The notes below the pieces were generated by a model, which saw nothing but the letters and a program-made list of their open reading frames with translations, was not told where the DNA came from and did no database searches. DNA of 64,000 bases from Paenibacillus sp. PCH8 (GTDB taxonomy: Bacteria > Bacillota > Bacilli > Paenibacillales > Paenibacillaceae). Position numbers and translations under genes: made by a program. Below, piece after piece: positions 1 through 9,472 of the stretch. Location: NCBI RefSeq assembly GCF_002968835.1, contig NZ_PKQK01000001.1:868001-932000 (forward strand), written 5' to 3'. Each line of letters opens with the position of its first letter. The first letter of the stretch is position 1.

Positions 1-2078
1 TATTTCACTGTGATTTTTGCTTTACCTGAACCCATAGCTTTGACTTTACCTTTGGTCACCTGAGCTACTTTGTAACTGTTGGTTTTCCATTCCGCTTTGT
101 CCGTAACATCACGCTCGCTACCGTCGCTCAAGTAAGCCGTCACCGTAAGATCAGCTGATTCACCCGATTTCAGAGAAAGAGCCGGTTCGGAAGTTTCAAT
201 ACGTGAGATGACATCCACTTCGACCTGAATGGTCACTTTTTTGGAGCCATATTCTGCTGTGATGTTGGCTTTACCACTGCTATTGCCAGTAATTACGCCT
301 TTTTTCACATCTGCTACACGTGAGTTGCTTGATTTCCATGTTGCTTCGGATGTTACATCCAGTGTCTTGCCGTCCTCATCCGTACCTGTCAGAAGGATCG
401 TCTGTGTTTCCTTGGCGGACAATACGACAAAGTTCACATCGGCTTCCAACCCGCTAGCCATACCTACTTCAACAGGCAGCGTCAGCGTTTTACCTTCAAT
501 CTTCGCTGTAATGGTGGCCTTACCCGTAGCAACACCCGTTACAACACCTTTACTATCCACTTCAGCGATCTTGTCGCTGCTGCTGCTCCAAGTCGCATCT
601 TCGGATACATCCTTGGATGTTTCACCGTAAATCGCCAGTACTTTGGCAGAAGTTGTTCCGCCTACAGCGACAGAAGCTTTTTTCTTATCCATCTCATACT
701 TGTCTGCTACGTCTACATTCACTGTGAACTTAACGGATTTACCACCATAAGCTACTGTGATGGTTGCTGTACCGGATTTGTATGCGATCAGATCGCCGTT
801 CGATACATATACAACATCTGCATTGCTTGAAGTCCATGTTGCTTTGGAAGTTACATTTTCGGTACTCGCGTCAATATATTCTGCATTGGCTACCAATTTC
901 TTGGATTTGTTCTCACCCGTAAGACTCATGGCGAGCTTGTCATTCACATCTTTGATATCCAAATATCTTGCCGTATCTACATCTACAGCAATTTCTACTG
1001 TTTTGCCACTATAGGTTGCCTTAATCGTTGTTGAACCTGCGCTAATGGCTGTGACCTGTCCCTTGAAAACAGTAGCAACCTTCTCGTTGCTGGATGTCCA
1101 TGTCGCCTGGTCGGTTACATTCACATCACTACTATTCGGATAAGAAGCCGTTAGAACAACATTAGCCGTTTTCGTTGTCTCGCTCAAACGGAAGAAAATG
1201 CTTTGATTTACCACACTCAGTTTGCTGGTCAGATCCACATCCACGTCAACGGATACGGATTTCGTACCATATTTCGCTGTGATCTTGGCAGAACCTGCCG
1301 AATATCCTGTAATTTCACCCTTCAGAACATCTGCGACCTTCTCATTGCTGGATGTCCACTCTGCCAGATCGGTTACATCTTTGGTTGTGCCATCTGGATA
1401 GGTGGCCGTCACTTTTACACCTTCGCTTTTGTTCAGCAGCAGATTAACCTGCTTTTTGTCTACATCTACACGTTTAACCACTTCAACATTAACATCCACC
1501 GTCACGCTTTGACTACCGACTTTGGCTGTAATGACTGCTGTACCTGCGCTTTGTCCCGTTACTTTACCATTCACAACGGTAGCAACCTTCTCGTCACTGG
1601 TAGACCATTCCGCTATCTCGGATGCCTTATCATTTGGCGTATTGTCACTATAAATTGCTGTCAAAACGATATCTTTCGTATCTCCCGTGCGCAAATCCAG
1701 ACTTTGCACGTTTTTAGAAAGAGCTTTGACCTTCTTCGTTACCTTCACCTGAACGGTCTGAGTCTGACTCTGGTACGCAGCTGTAATCGTTGCTGTACCT
1801 TCCTTTTTGGCCGTGATTGCGCCGTTATATACAGTTGCTATCGAAGTATCACTGCTACTCCAGGTTGAACTGATCGTTACGTTCGTCGACGTATTATCAG
1901 AATATACACCTGTCACCGTAACAGAGCTGGAATCACCCACTTCAAGCGACATTTCATTCTTGGAAACCACAATTTTGGACAGTTCTTTATCTGCCGCAGC
2001 AGCCAAGCCTACGTTGGATATACTCAGCATCAATACCAGCAGCATCACCATGTACTTGGTCAATCTTGGCTTTAACAT
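1..2078 (-). CDS. Secreted protein with tandem bacterial Ig-like (Big_2-type) repeats, 3' part outside window
   Basis: The reading frame is open from the start codon to the window edge (692 codons visible). It begins with a signal peptide (MLKPRLTKYM, a hydrophobic stretch, then GLAAAA). About eight repeats of roughly 85 residues follow. Each has a TV/TAxY core, a 'W-S/T-SS-x-x-x-V-A-x-V' strand and a 'G-x-A-x-I-T-A-x-Y' strand, which is the Big_2 (invasin/intimin-like) pattern. The last visible repeat is cut by the window edge. An ATG pair lies at 2081 and 2078; the second has the better spacing (5 nt) from GGAGGG at 2084-2089. Such repeats usually form rigid stalks on exported or cell-surface proteins. 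The functional C-terminal module, if any, is not visible, so the role is unknown. Confidence 0.85.
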   Translation of the reverse strand, partial: MLKPRLTKYMVMLLVLMLSISNVGLAAAADKELSKIVVSKNEMSLEVGDSSSVTVTGVYSDNTSTNVTISSTWSSSDTSIATVYNGAITAKKEGTATITAAYQSQTQTVQVKVTKKVKALSKNVQSLDLRTGDTKDIVLTAIYSDNTPNDKASEIAEWSTSDEKVATVVNGKVTGQSAGTAVITAKVGSQSVTVDVNVEVVKRVDVDKKQVNLLLNKSEGVKVTATYPDGTTKDVTDLAEWTSSNEKVADVLKGEITGYSAGSAKITAKYGTKSVSVDVDVDLTSKLSVVNQSIFFRLSETTKTANVVLTASYPNSSDVNVTDQATWTSSNEKVATVFKGQVTAISAGSTTIKATYSGKTVEIAVDVDTARYLDIKDVNDKLAMSLTGENKSKKLVANAEYIDASTENVTSKATWTSSNADVVYVSNGDLIAYKSGTATITVAYGGKSVKFTVNVDVADKYEMDKKKASVAVGGTTSAKVLAIYGETSKDVSEDATWSSSSDKIAEVDSKGVVTGVATGKATITAKIEGKTLTLPVEVGMASGLEADVNFVVLSAKETQTILLTGTDEDGKTLDVTSEATWKSSNSRVADVKKGVITGNSSGKANITAEYGSKKVTIQVEVDVISRIETSEPALSLKSGESADLTVTAYLSDGSERDVTDKAEWKTNSYKVAQVTKGKVKAMGSGKAKITVK

Positions 2079-2324
2079 CATTTCCCTCCGATTATCATCA
2101 ATTTTTTCCTTATGTTTAATGTCGGCAAGTTCTTTCCAGATGTTTAGACTTTAAGGAAATTTTCAGGGAATTCTATGGAAATTAATTTCATCCTCCCGGC
2201 TTGTCATCATTTTCGATCACCTGACTCCACTCTCTATATCAACGGATTCATACCTGCGCAGATCGCGCATAACCTATGTATAGTGATTATCTTGAACTTC
2301 ATTTCACAGGATCGGGGGAAACAT

Positions 2325-2930
2325 ATGCGTCAACCTTTTGATTATATTGGATATTGGGAGCAAGAGTATCGTTCGGGTGGAACTTCCGGAAGGGGTTCTT
2401 ACGGGGTATTGGCGGAATTCAAAGCCGAGGTCGTGAACAGACTAATCCAGCGTGAGGGCATTCAGCGTGTCATTGAGTTTGGATGCGGGGATGGCAACCA
2501 GCTGCAATACATGAATTATAAGGATTACCTGGGCGTTGATGTAGCCGCTTCTTCCGTACAACGCTGTGCTTCCCAGTATGCCAATGATTCGTCCAAGAGC
2601 TTCATGCTGTATACACCAGGCCTTTGGATTAACCGTGGTTTTTTGCAAGCCGATCTGACGGTCTGTCTGGATGTACTGTATCACATTACCGATGAAACGG
2701 ATTTTCGTAACACCCTCCATGATGTCCTGCATTCTTCGATAGCGTGGGTGGTGCTATACACCCGATTGAAAGAAAACGGTAACCCGGGGATCGATACGAT
2801 CCAAGATCGCAATCTGTTTGATTATCTCTTCGATTATGCTGACTTCAAAGTGCATGAGATTATTCCGCAGCGATATCCGGACCAATCTTCAGCCGATTTT
2901 GTAATCCTGAGACGTATCCCTTCGAAGTGA
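2325..2930 (+). CDS. Class I SAM-dependent methyltransferase
   Basis: A 201-residue Rossmann-fold methyltransferase. Motif I is VIEFGCGDGNQ (about residues 47-57), followed by the acidic end of strand 2 (YLGVDVAASS) and a LTVCLDVLYHI segment typical of motif IV. The substrate cannot be read from the sequence. The frame is open further upstream, to 2175, but the ATG at 2325 is preceded by GGGGGAAACAT with good spacing, and the upstream residues do not look like a methyltransferase N-terminus. It stands alone, divergent from the Ig-repeat gene and convergent with the GH88 gene. Confidence 0.8.
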   Translation: MRQPFDYIGYWEQEYRSGGTSGRGSYGVLAEFKAEVVNRLIQREGIQRVIEFGCGDGNQLQYMNYKDYLGVDVAASSVQRCASQYANDSSKSFMLYTPGLWINRGFLQADLTVCLDVLYHITDETDFRNTLHDVLHSSIAWVVLYTRLKENGNPGIDTIQDRNLFDYLFDYADFKVHEIIPQRYPDQSSADFVILRRIPSK

Positions 2931-2950
2931 GACTCATTCGATTAAAGCTT

Positions 2951-3029
2951 CAAGCTCGTGTGTGCTCCGTCTCCCATGGAAGGACGTCATTCCCACCATC
3001 AAAGGAAACGGGCACACACGGACAGCTTG
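2951..3029. repeat. Imperfect long inverted repeat between convergent genes
   Basis: The arms CAAGCTCGTGTGTGC and GCACACACGGACAGCTTG pair with a short bulge around a ~45-nt loop. It lies between the 3' ends of the methyltransferase and GH88 genes and could fold in transcripts from either side. There is no classic T-run, so a terminator role is only a guess. Confidence 0.35.
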
Positions 3030-3080
3030 ATATTAGATTACTACCGCCTCATAGGCTTACTCCATAGCTCCCCCTTTCCT

Positions 3081-4217
3081 TTAAAATAATCCCTTACCTC
3101 CGCGCAGCTTCGCCAGCGCCTCCATATAGAAATAATCGCCGTATATTATCGGCACATTCAGCCCTCGCCCTTCCGGGTAATGCACCGTTCCCTGCATAAT
3201 CAGACCTTCTTCCGCTGCCGAGTCGCCAGAGCTGTAGTTCTCATGCAAGCCGCGGACGATACGCTCTCCCGCGGCAGCATAGGTTTCCCCGCGTGGCGAC
3301 AGCTTCGCCAGCTCCAGCAATCCGCTCGCGGCAATCGCCGCAGCGGACGAGTCCCACGCCACCTGATGCTCCGCAGGTGCGCGGAAATCCCACACCGGCA
3401 CGATCTCTTCGCCAAGCATGGCGAGGAAGAAATCGGCCGCACGCTCCGCTGTCTCCAGATATCGGGCTTCGCCCGTATACCGGAAAGACAGCGCAAACCC
3501 GTGCAATGCCCAGGCGGTGCCCCGCGCCCAGGCAGACCCTGGAGCATGGCCCTGTCCGCCATGCTCTCGCAACTTCTGCCCCGTGTGTGGATCGAACTCC
3601 ACCACGTGGCAGATGGACCCGTCCGCGCGGATGAATTCGCGCGCTACGGTGTCCGCATGCGCTTCCGCCAGCCAGCGGAAGCGAGGGTCGCCGCTCTGCT
3701 CGGATGCCCAGTAGAGCAGCGGCAGGTTCATCATGCTGTCAATGATGGCTACGCCGCGCGTGTCCATCGTTGACGAGCTGAAGTTCCAGGCGCGGATGAA
3801 CTCGCCGCGCACGTGGAAGCGGGCAGCGAGCAGATTGGCGGCTAACATGCCTCGCCGCCGTCCATCCGCACTGCCCGTCTGGCTGTAGTTGGCTACGCCA
3901 CTAAGCAGCCAGATGAAGCCCAGATCGTGATCCACCGATTCGGGATCACGCAGACATCCTTCCAGTTGCCGCTCACAGCTTTCGGCAATGCGATACAGCG
4001 AGGCCGCCGCTTCACTTTCCGGCGAATCCCCGTGAACCAGCCATAACAATCCAGGCCAGAAGCCTGCTGTCCACCATTCCGGATCATTCTTGTCATACGT
4101 CCCCTGCGGAGCAATGTGTGGAAATGTATCCTTGATCCGCTTGGCATTCCGAATCGTTTTGGCAGCTCCCTGTCGCCATGCTTCCTCCAGCCATTTGACC
4201 GATGTTGATGTGTTCAT
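3081..4217 (-). CDS. Glycoside hydrolase family 88 (unsaturated glucuronyl hydrolase-like)
   Basis: 378 residues, the usual GH88 length, with no signal peptide, so probably cytoplasmic. GH88/GH105 (alpha/alpha)6-barrel features are visible in order: WWTAGFWPG near the N-terminus, DHDLGFIWL (first acidic residue), IIDSMMNLPLLYW (second acidic residue), WARGTAWALHG, WDSSAAAIAASGL and GDYFYMEAL at the end. The family removes the 4,5-unsaturated uronic acid left by polysaccharide lyases using vinyl-ether hydration. The start at 4217 has GAGGAGGG 8 nt upstream. It is the last gene of the operon with two lyase-like genes, and a 111-nt gap separates it from the one before. The exact oligosaccharide is unknown. 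Confidence 0.85.
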   Translation of the reverse strand: MNTSTSVKWLEEAWRQGAAKTIRNAKRIKDTFPHIAPQGTYDKNDPEWWTAGFWPGLLWLVHGDSPESEAAASLYRIAESCERQLEGCLRDPESVDHDLGFIWLLSGVANYSQTGSADGRRRGMLAANLLAARFHVRGEFIRAWNFSSSTMDTRGVAIIDSMMNLPLLYWASEQSGDPRFRWLAEAHADTVAREFIRADGSICHVVEFDPHTGQKLREHGGQGHAPGSAWARGTAWALHGFALSFRYTGEARYLETAERAADFFLAMLGEEIVPVWDFRAPAEHQVAWDSSAAAIAASGLLELAKLSPRGETYAAAGERIVRGLHENYSSGDSAAEEGLIMQGTVHYPEGRGLNVPIIYGDYFYMEALAKLRGGKGLF

Positions 4218-4328
4218 GAACAGTTCCCTCCTCGATTCACTGCCGGACATCTTTTCTTGACGCCCCAGATCTTCATCTTCATGTCTTTCGCTGCATCTCT
4301 ATCGTACAATCGTAGACTCCCTTACCTT

Positions 4329-6299
4329 CTATATCCCTTCGCTCGGACCTTCCCCATGTACACCAGCCTCACCCAATCGGATCGTAAATGTCAGACTGCG
4401 GGCTCCGCTCACTTCAATTCGCGCTTCCTTCAGTAAGCCATTCCGGGAAGCCACTTCTTGATGATCCAGATGAATGATGGCTCCTTGATCCAGCGCTGTC
4501 GATTCAACATATGCCCCCTGATACTCGGTACGCACACTATGATCCGTATGAGTAATAATCGCCTGTTCCCGACCATCACTGAACATCAACGGAAGGAGTG
4601 CGCCAACGGCTTCAACCTCTCCCTCGAACTCATACGTTACAGTCAGCACGTCTACCTGTTGTACATAACGGGTACGCAATGATTCAATTCCGGGTAATGG
4701 ACCGACCCATGTCACTGCAAAAGAATTCCCCTGATGCGCTTTGCCATCTTCTATTGCTCTGCCCGCTCGCTGATCCTCCTCTGCCCTATTCGGCGCCTCA
4801 TACACAATGGAACCGCCACCTTGAGCTGGGTCTATTCCAACATCTCGATCATATGCACCTCCCGATGGAATGCCTTCGGCAAGGCTGTGCCATACTCCAT
4901 CTGCCGTCTTCCATGCAGGACAGTAGCTCAGCGGCCGCACCATTCCTTCGGCAAACTCCGTAAATCCGGCCTGTACATGACTGGCTGCGGACGGACCAAT
5001 CAGACCAGGCAACCCCGCCTGCTGAATTCGCACCAGACCCGGAATGGTATAGGGATCATTCAGCGCCGTGTGCAGCACCAGTTGCTGGCCAGGTACGGAA
5101 GCAATCACCGTTTCGAACCACCCATCGGTCTGCACAACTCTACTACCCACTTCGGAAGGAAGGTACATTCCGACCACATCTTCACCCGGGTCACTAAGAC
5201 AAGCATGTGCCAGTGCCGCCGCCGTCCACAGATTGTAGCAGGTATGATTGGTATAGATTTCGTATCCGTGGCGAGCCTCTGGCGCATATTCATTCCGCAC
5301 AATTTTCAGACGTCCATCATCCATCTTCCAACGCTCCACCGCAGCAAAACACCGATTGGCTGCCCGAGCGAATGCACCAGCCATTACCGGGTCCCCCGCT
5401 TGTAAAGCCTGCGTTGCATGTGTAGAACAGCTATAGGCAGCGGCTGCCTCGTTCCATTGATGCTGGGAGCTTCGACCGCGCGGTGGAATCTCCCCCAGCG
5501 GGGACAGCATCAGTAGCGAGCTGAACGCACCATGGCGTAATTGTTCACGCAGCGTATCGGCAGTGGCTCCCTCGTAACCCGCCTCAAGCATCACACCCAG
5601 ATGATAACGGGTAGCCATGTCATAGGAGAAGGGACTATTGGGACGAATCAGTGGTCCATCCTGATACAATCCAAGCGCCGTAAACCGCGGCACATGATAG
5701 GCTTCCAGATAGCGATCCATCCACGCCGTATCTTCACTCGCCAGCTGTTCACGCCAGCGTAGATATTCACCTGAGATCATAATGGCATTCCAGTTAATCA
5801 TGCGATTGGCATTGTTCATGCGGCTCATCGTAAATACATAATCTTGTTCAGGACTGATCGTTCCAAGCGCCTCGGCCCAGTTCGTTGCTCGTTCAGGCAA
5901 ATGTGACTTCAACAACATATAAGCTCGCATCATTAGCACCGGATAGAAATCAGGATGGTTGTCAGGTGTACTGCCATTGATCACAGCATCAATGCTATGT
6001 GACAAGGCCGCTGCCGCAGAATCAAGCAGATCTGTATGCCCTGCATCGACCAGAACTGCCGCAGCCATCGCATAAGCTGGCGTAGAATAATACCTTTCCA
6101 CACCCGAGAATGGGTCGATTACTGCACCCTGAAGGTCCTGATATGATGTGTAAGCGCGAACAATTTGTTCAACAAGTGCCAGCTTGCGATCCAGATTCCA
6201 GCCATCTGCTGGAGCGGGACCCACCTGTTCTGCCTCCTTACGGTAACGTTCGAGTTCATCCTTCCATGGATACGTAGACGAGGATGTATAGTTACTCAT
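4329..6299 (-). CDS. Large alpha-helical toroid plus beta-sandwich protein, lyase-like, family not assigned
   Basis: 656 residues, no signal peptide. The first ~390 residues are helical with many Trp/Tyr/His clusters (SRMNNANRMINWNAI, NSPFSYDMATRYHLGV, SSQHQWNEAAAAYS). The last ~250 residues are beta-rich. This two-part layout is shared by many polysaccharide lyases and related carbohydrate enzymes, but I cannot name the family. The ATG overlaps the end of the heparinase-like gene by 8 nt, with AGAGGTG upstream, so the two are translationally coupled. Context (heparinase II/III-like before, GH88 after) suggests a lyase or accessory enzyme acting on a uronate-containing oligosaccharide. That function is inferred, not seen. 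Confidence 0.75.
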   Translation of the reverse strand: MSNYTSSSTYPWKDELERYRKEAEQVGPAPADGWNLDRKLALVEQIVRAYTSYQDLQGAVIDPFSGVERYYSTPAYAMAAAVLVDAGHTDLLDSAAAALSHSIDAVINGSTPDNHPDFYPVLMMRAYMLLKSHLPERATNWAEALGTISPEQDYVFTMSRMNNANRMINWNAIMISGEYLRWREQLASEDTAWMDRYLEAYHVPRFTALGLYQDGPLIRPNSPFSYDMATRYHLGVMLEAGYEGATADTLREQLRHGAFSSLLMLSPLGEIPPRGRSSQHQWNEAAAAYSCSTHATQALQAGDPVMAGAFARAANRCFAAVERWKMDDGRLKIVRNEYAPEARHGYEIYTNHTCYNLWTAAALAHACLSDPGEDVVGMYLPSEVGSRVVQTDGWFETVIASVPGQQLVLHTALNDPYTIPGLVRIQQAGLPGLIGPSAASHVQAGFTEFAEGMVRPLSYCPAWKTADGVWHSLAEGIPSGGAYDRDVGIDPAQGGGSIVYEAPNRAEEDQRAGRAIEDGKAHQGNSFAVTWVGPLPGIESLRTRYVQQVDVLTVTYEFEGEVEAVGALLPLMFSDGREQAIITHTDHSVRTEYQGAYVESTALDQGAIIHLDHQEVASRNGLLKEARIEVSGARSLTFTIRLGEAGVHGEGPSEGI

Positions 6300-8412
6300 T
6301 CATGCTCACCTCTGTTTCTCGATTTCTCGGCTCAATGATGAAGCTCACCTCGCATATAGCCTCAAGCCGTTCTGGACAGTCTATCCGCGCATCATTTTCA
6401 GTGTTTGGACCGCTCCATGCTAGTAATGTTCGATAGAATGTGACCGGAACATTGTCATGATCCACCGTATGAACCGTCTCGATGCCGGCTTGCCAGCAGA
6501 TCGCATCATATTTCATATGGATCGTTGCATGCGAACCTTGCCAGTGAATCTTACCCGCCTCCACCATGACAGGCTGTATCCTGCTTACCCATCGTTCCAC
6601 GATGCTTGCCCCTCCTGCATCTAATCCGCTTACTGAAGATCCTGATCCTGATTCTAATCGCACCACTCTGGACATACCCTCGTTCTTCCACTGAAATCTG
6701 TCCGTCTGTCGCAACTCTGCCTTCATCCTGCGCTCATCAGGAGCAATCCGCCAACGAACATGGCGTGTAAACCGAGCCAACGAAGGTGCTTCAGGGTAGG
6801 CAGCTGTCAGATCCAAAGTTACATCCAGATCACCCCCGCATTCCGACAGTTTTGCCTCCAGCACCTGAGCTTCTGCTTGCCGACCCGAGCTCTGCTCCTG
6901 GCCTTGAATCCATGGAACACTGTGCCCGGATGACGAGATATGGAACAGCTGCTCTCTGCCCGGTGCAAAGTAAGCTTGGGTATACAACCCTGCCCCTGGA
7001 TCACACAGGATGTTCTCACCGCCACAATGAATGATGAACTGACCCAGATCGTTATGGTTGTGAGGTTCATCGTTATGTCCACCTTTCACGGAACATGCTA
7101 CATGAACAGCTCCTTCATCTTTCGTAGCTTGGGTGTCCGCGTAATCAAGCGAGCCCTTTGCAATCATCCAGCCCAGATCTGGAAAAATAAATCCCTGATC
7201 CATCGTTCTCTGTACAGATGAACCTTCATCAACATATACTTCCGGATCGCTCCACATCACGTTTCGAAGCAGATGAGCCCAGCGATGACAGGAATCATTC
7301 GTAAGTAGTGGCATATGAAATGGCAGATCCACCTGCAACTCCAGCCGCTCTGCCAGCAAAGAGAGTAAACCCGAAGGGATTTCTTCCTGCTCCGCACTAT
7401 CCGAATAATTCACGAATGTCCCACCCGATAGATGAACACGCAGCGGAAAAGCAGCAATGGCTGCTATTTTGGAACCCGCCAACAGATTCAGTTCACCCTC
7501 GCTATACACACGAAGCATCTCGGCATAATAGGTGAAATAACCGAAGCCATATACCCAGTACCCCAACCCTTCAGCACAGCCGCCATCTTCGCCATACCCG
7601 CTCAGGAATGCCTCCATACAGCTAACCGTTTGACAGATCGATTCCCGCAGTATGTTCTCATCCTCCAGTAACAACAATGCGGCCATGCCACAGCAACCAC
7701 CACAGACTGCCGACCAGTTATGATCCGCTGTCTGCCAGTGAAACTTCCGTTGATCGCGATACAGCGGGGTGAAGACCCGTCGCTCTGCTTCAGATCTGAT
7801 CCGCTCTATCACAAGGCGGTCCAGCTGCTGGGCATGAATGATCACAATCTCGGCCAGCATATGTACAGTCTCAGCGGCAAACAGATCAATGTTACCATGT
7901 ACCTGTTCCTGTTCCATCTCTCCTGTGCCCAGATGTGCAGGCAGACACCATGTATATTCATCACATATTGCCCATAACATATCTTCCAGCCTATGCAATA
8001 CATTCGCGTCAGTAGAATTCAAGGCCAGCATCGCTACAGCGGCCAGCCTGCCCCTGCGATCAAAATAGACCTCTTCGTAGGCTTTCCGCTCACCCATATC
8101 GCTGAACTGTCGATATAGACGAAAGGACAAGACAGGCATAGGTTCTTTCAGGGCACGTTCACCATGAGTCTTCAAGTCCGTGTATAGCGTAGCCAATTCA
8201 GGCCGGGACAACTTCTCTCTGAGTCTGTTGGCATCTAAGGAACTTAATTCAATCGGCTGCGATTGATTCTTCTGTTCATCCTTACGCCTGTCGTTCATCT
8301 TCTGATGGATTACCTGCTCAATACACAGAGCATCCGGCCAACCCATGGCACTACGCTTGTTTATATTTTCATTTTCGACTTCGTGATTGGAATCTTTCAC
8401 TCGATTCACCAC
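6292..8412 (-). CDS. Heparinase II/III family protein (predicted intracellular polysaccharide lyase)
   Basis: About 706 residues from a GTG at 8412. The N-terminal half is an alpha/alpha toroid (e.g. HWQTADHNWSAVCGGCCG). The C-terminal half has the Hepar_II_III beta-sandwich signature GGHNDEPHNHNDLGQFIIH followed by CDPGAGLYT. Such enzymes cleave uronate-containing glycans by beta-elimination. No signal peptide is visible, which fits an enzyme acting on imported oligosaccharides. The start is uncertain: the GTG has only a weak GAAGAG upstream, and ATGs 22 and 38 codons further in are alternatives. It is the first gene of the operon and lies just downstream of a promoter with a cre site. Confidence 0.8.
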   Translation of the reverse strand: MVNRVKDSNHEVENENINKRSAMGWPDALCIEQVIHQKMNDRRKDEQKNQSQPIELSSLDANRLREKLSRPELATLYTDLKTHGERALKEPMPVLSFRLYRQFSDMGERKAYEEVYFDRRGRLAAVAMLALNSTDANVLHRLEDMLWAICDEYTWCLPAHLGTGEMEQEQVHGNIDLFAAETVHMLAEIVIIHAQQLDRLVIERIRSEAERRVFTPLYRDQRKFHWQTADHNWSAVCGGCCGMAALLLLEDENILRESICQTVSCMEAFLSGYGEDGGCAEGLGYWVYGFGYFTYYAEMLRVYSEGELNLLAGSKIAAIAAFPLRVHLSGGTFVNYSDSAEQEEIPSGLLSLLAERLELQVDLPFHMPLLTNDSCHRWAHLLRNVMWSDPEVYVDEGSSVQRTMDQGFIFPDLGWMIAKGSLDYADTQATKDEGAVHVACSVKGGHNDEPHNHNDLGQFIIHCGGENILCDPGAGLYTQAYFAPGREQLFHISSSGHSVPWIQGQEQSSGRQAEAQVLEAKLSECGGDLDVTLDLTAAYPEAPSLARFTRHVRWRIAPDERRMKAELRQTDRFQWKNEGMSRVVRLESGSGSSVSGLDAGGASIVERWVSRIQPVMVEAGKIHWQGSHATIHMKYDAICWQAGIETVHTVDHDNVPVTFYRTLLAWSGPNTENDARIDCPERLEAICEVSFIIEPRNRETEVSMNE

Positions 8413-8439
8413 TCTTCGTTAATGGGATGTCATACCAAT

Positions 8440-8461
8440 ATTATAATGTAATCGATTTCAT
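8440..8461 (-). promoter_or_regulatory. Promoter -10 element and CcpA cre operator for the lyase/GH88 operon
   Basis: On the minus strand ATGAAATCGATTACA (8461-8447) matches the catabolite-responsive element consensus WTGNAANCGNWNNCA at every fixed position. It is followed by one base and a perfect TATAAT (8445-8440). Placed between -35 and -10, the site would let CcpA repress the operon when preferred sugars are present. A pathway-specific LacI-family regulator could read a similar palindrome. Confidence 0.65.
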
Positions 8462-8541
8462 TTTACCGGATATGTAAGAGAATTTGAAGAATTATCCATC
8501 ACATCTCTGTTCATGATCCTACAGGTTCCACCTTCCAAACC

Positions 8542-8576
8542 AAAAAACGAAGAACCTTCTACCAGGTTCTCCGTTT
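8542..8576 (-). terminator. Rho-independent terminator after the SGNH hydrolase gene
   Basis: A stem AAACGGAGAACCT / AGGTTCTTCGTTT is followed on the minus strand by TTTTTT. It lies about 100 nt after the SGNH hydrolase stop and before the lyase operon promoter, so the two are separate units. Confidence 0.8.
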
Positions 8577-8674
8577 CATCCTGCCTGTCAACCAGGCGTT
8601 TATATGGCTAATATCATATGCTTATCTAAGCCTGTATCATCTTTTACTATCCAAATCCCGACTGTGCCTCGTTG

Positions 8675-9331
8675 TCACACAATAGCAAGCGGAGAATGCT
8701 GTACAACCGACAACCATTGACGTGCAATCAGCTCATGACCTGCTGCGGTTGGATGTACGCCATCCCATAACCAGTATGCTGCATCTGCCTGTTTAAGCGC
8801 ATCATTGAACGTTTGCTGCAATGGTACCCAGACCGCCCCGAACTCTTCAGCAAGTTCACGGACCAGACGCTGATATTGACGGATGCGCTCCTCCCAGACA
8901 TCCCATTGCTCTACGGTAGCCCCTGTTTTCAGGATAAAAGGCTCCAGCAGAATCAGCCCCGTATCCGGCATCACTTCCCGCGTTTCTTCAAGCAGGTGTC
9001 GATACGCTCGTCCGAAACGATCCGTAATCCCGCTAGGTTCACCATTCATCGTGCGCCAGGCATCATTAACCCCGATCAGGATGCTGATCAGATCCGGCTT
9101 CAGGCTAATCGCATCCTCATTCCAGCGTGCATACAGATCGGATGCCCGATCCCCACTGATGCCTCTGTTATAGAACGTCTTATGCTTGCCCGCCAGTTCC
9201 ATACCCAGTTTGCTGGAGATCAGATATGCATATCCGTGGCCGAGAAAATGATTCGGATCATCATTGCGAGATCTTCCTCCGTCTGTAATCGAGTCTCCCT
9301 GAAACAATATAACGGATGAACTTGTACTCAT
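8675..9331 (-). CDS. SGNH/GDSL-family esterase (predicted carbohydrate or lipid deacylase)
   Basis: 218 residues with all SGNH blocks: FQGDSITDGGR (block I Ser), a Gly block in NRGISGDRASDL, ILIGVNDAWR (block III Asn), and DGVHPTAAGH (block V Asp/His). No signal peptide, so probably cytoplasmic. Members resembling this one often remove acetyl groups from plant or microbial glycans, which would suit the neighbouring lyase/GH88 operon, but it has its own terminator. The start at 9331 gives a normal SGNH N-terminus. The GGAAGG sequence lies 13 nt upstream, a little far, so the start is moderately certain. Confidence 0.85.
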   Translation of the reverse strand: MSTSSSVILFQGDSITDGGRSRNDDPNHFLGHGYAYLISSKLGMELAGKHKTFYNRGISGDRASDLYARWNEDAISLKPDLISILIGVNDAWRTMNGEPSGITDRFGRAYRHLLEETREVMPDTGLILLEPFILKTGATVEQWDVWEERIRQYQRLVRELAEEFGAVWVPLQQTFNDALKQADAAYWLWDGVHPTAAGHELIARQWLSVVQHSPLAIV

Positions 9332-9472
9332 GATTTGAAATCGTTCCTTCCTCTTGTGCAAAATGGAAAAAATGAACACCTCAGTCTCCATTTTATCCCT
9401 TTCGGCTGCAATAGAAAATAGCGTTTTCATTACAATGCTATCCCATCAGGTATATCCTATTTCAACCACACA

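Noticed and set aside
1..2078. Regular direct repeats that could suggest a CRISPR or DNA satellite
   Set aside because: The period is ~255 bp and the units are divergent at DNA level but align as Big_2-type protein repeats in one open frame.
2175..2324. N-terminal extension of the methyltransferase
   Set aside because: The extension lacks a ribosome binding site, and the internal ATG at 2325 has a good one.
3180..3773. Long plus-strand open frames opposite the GH88 gene
   Set aside because: GC-rich codon shadow of a clear minus-strand gene; no ribosome binding site and no family features.
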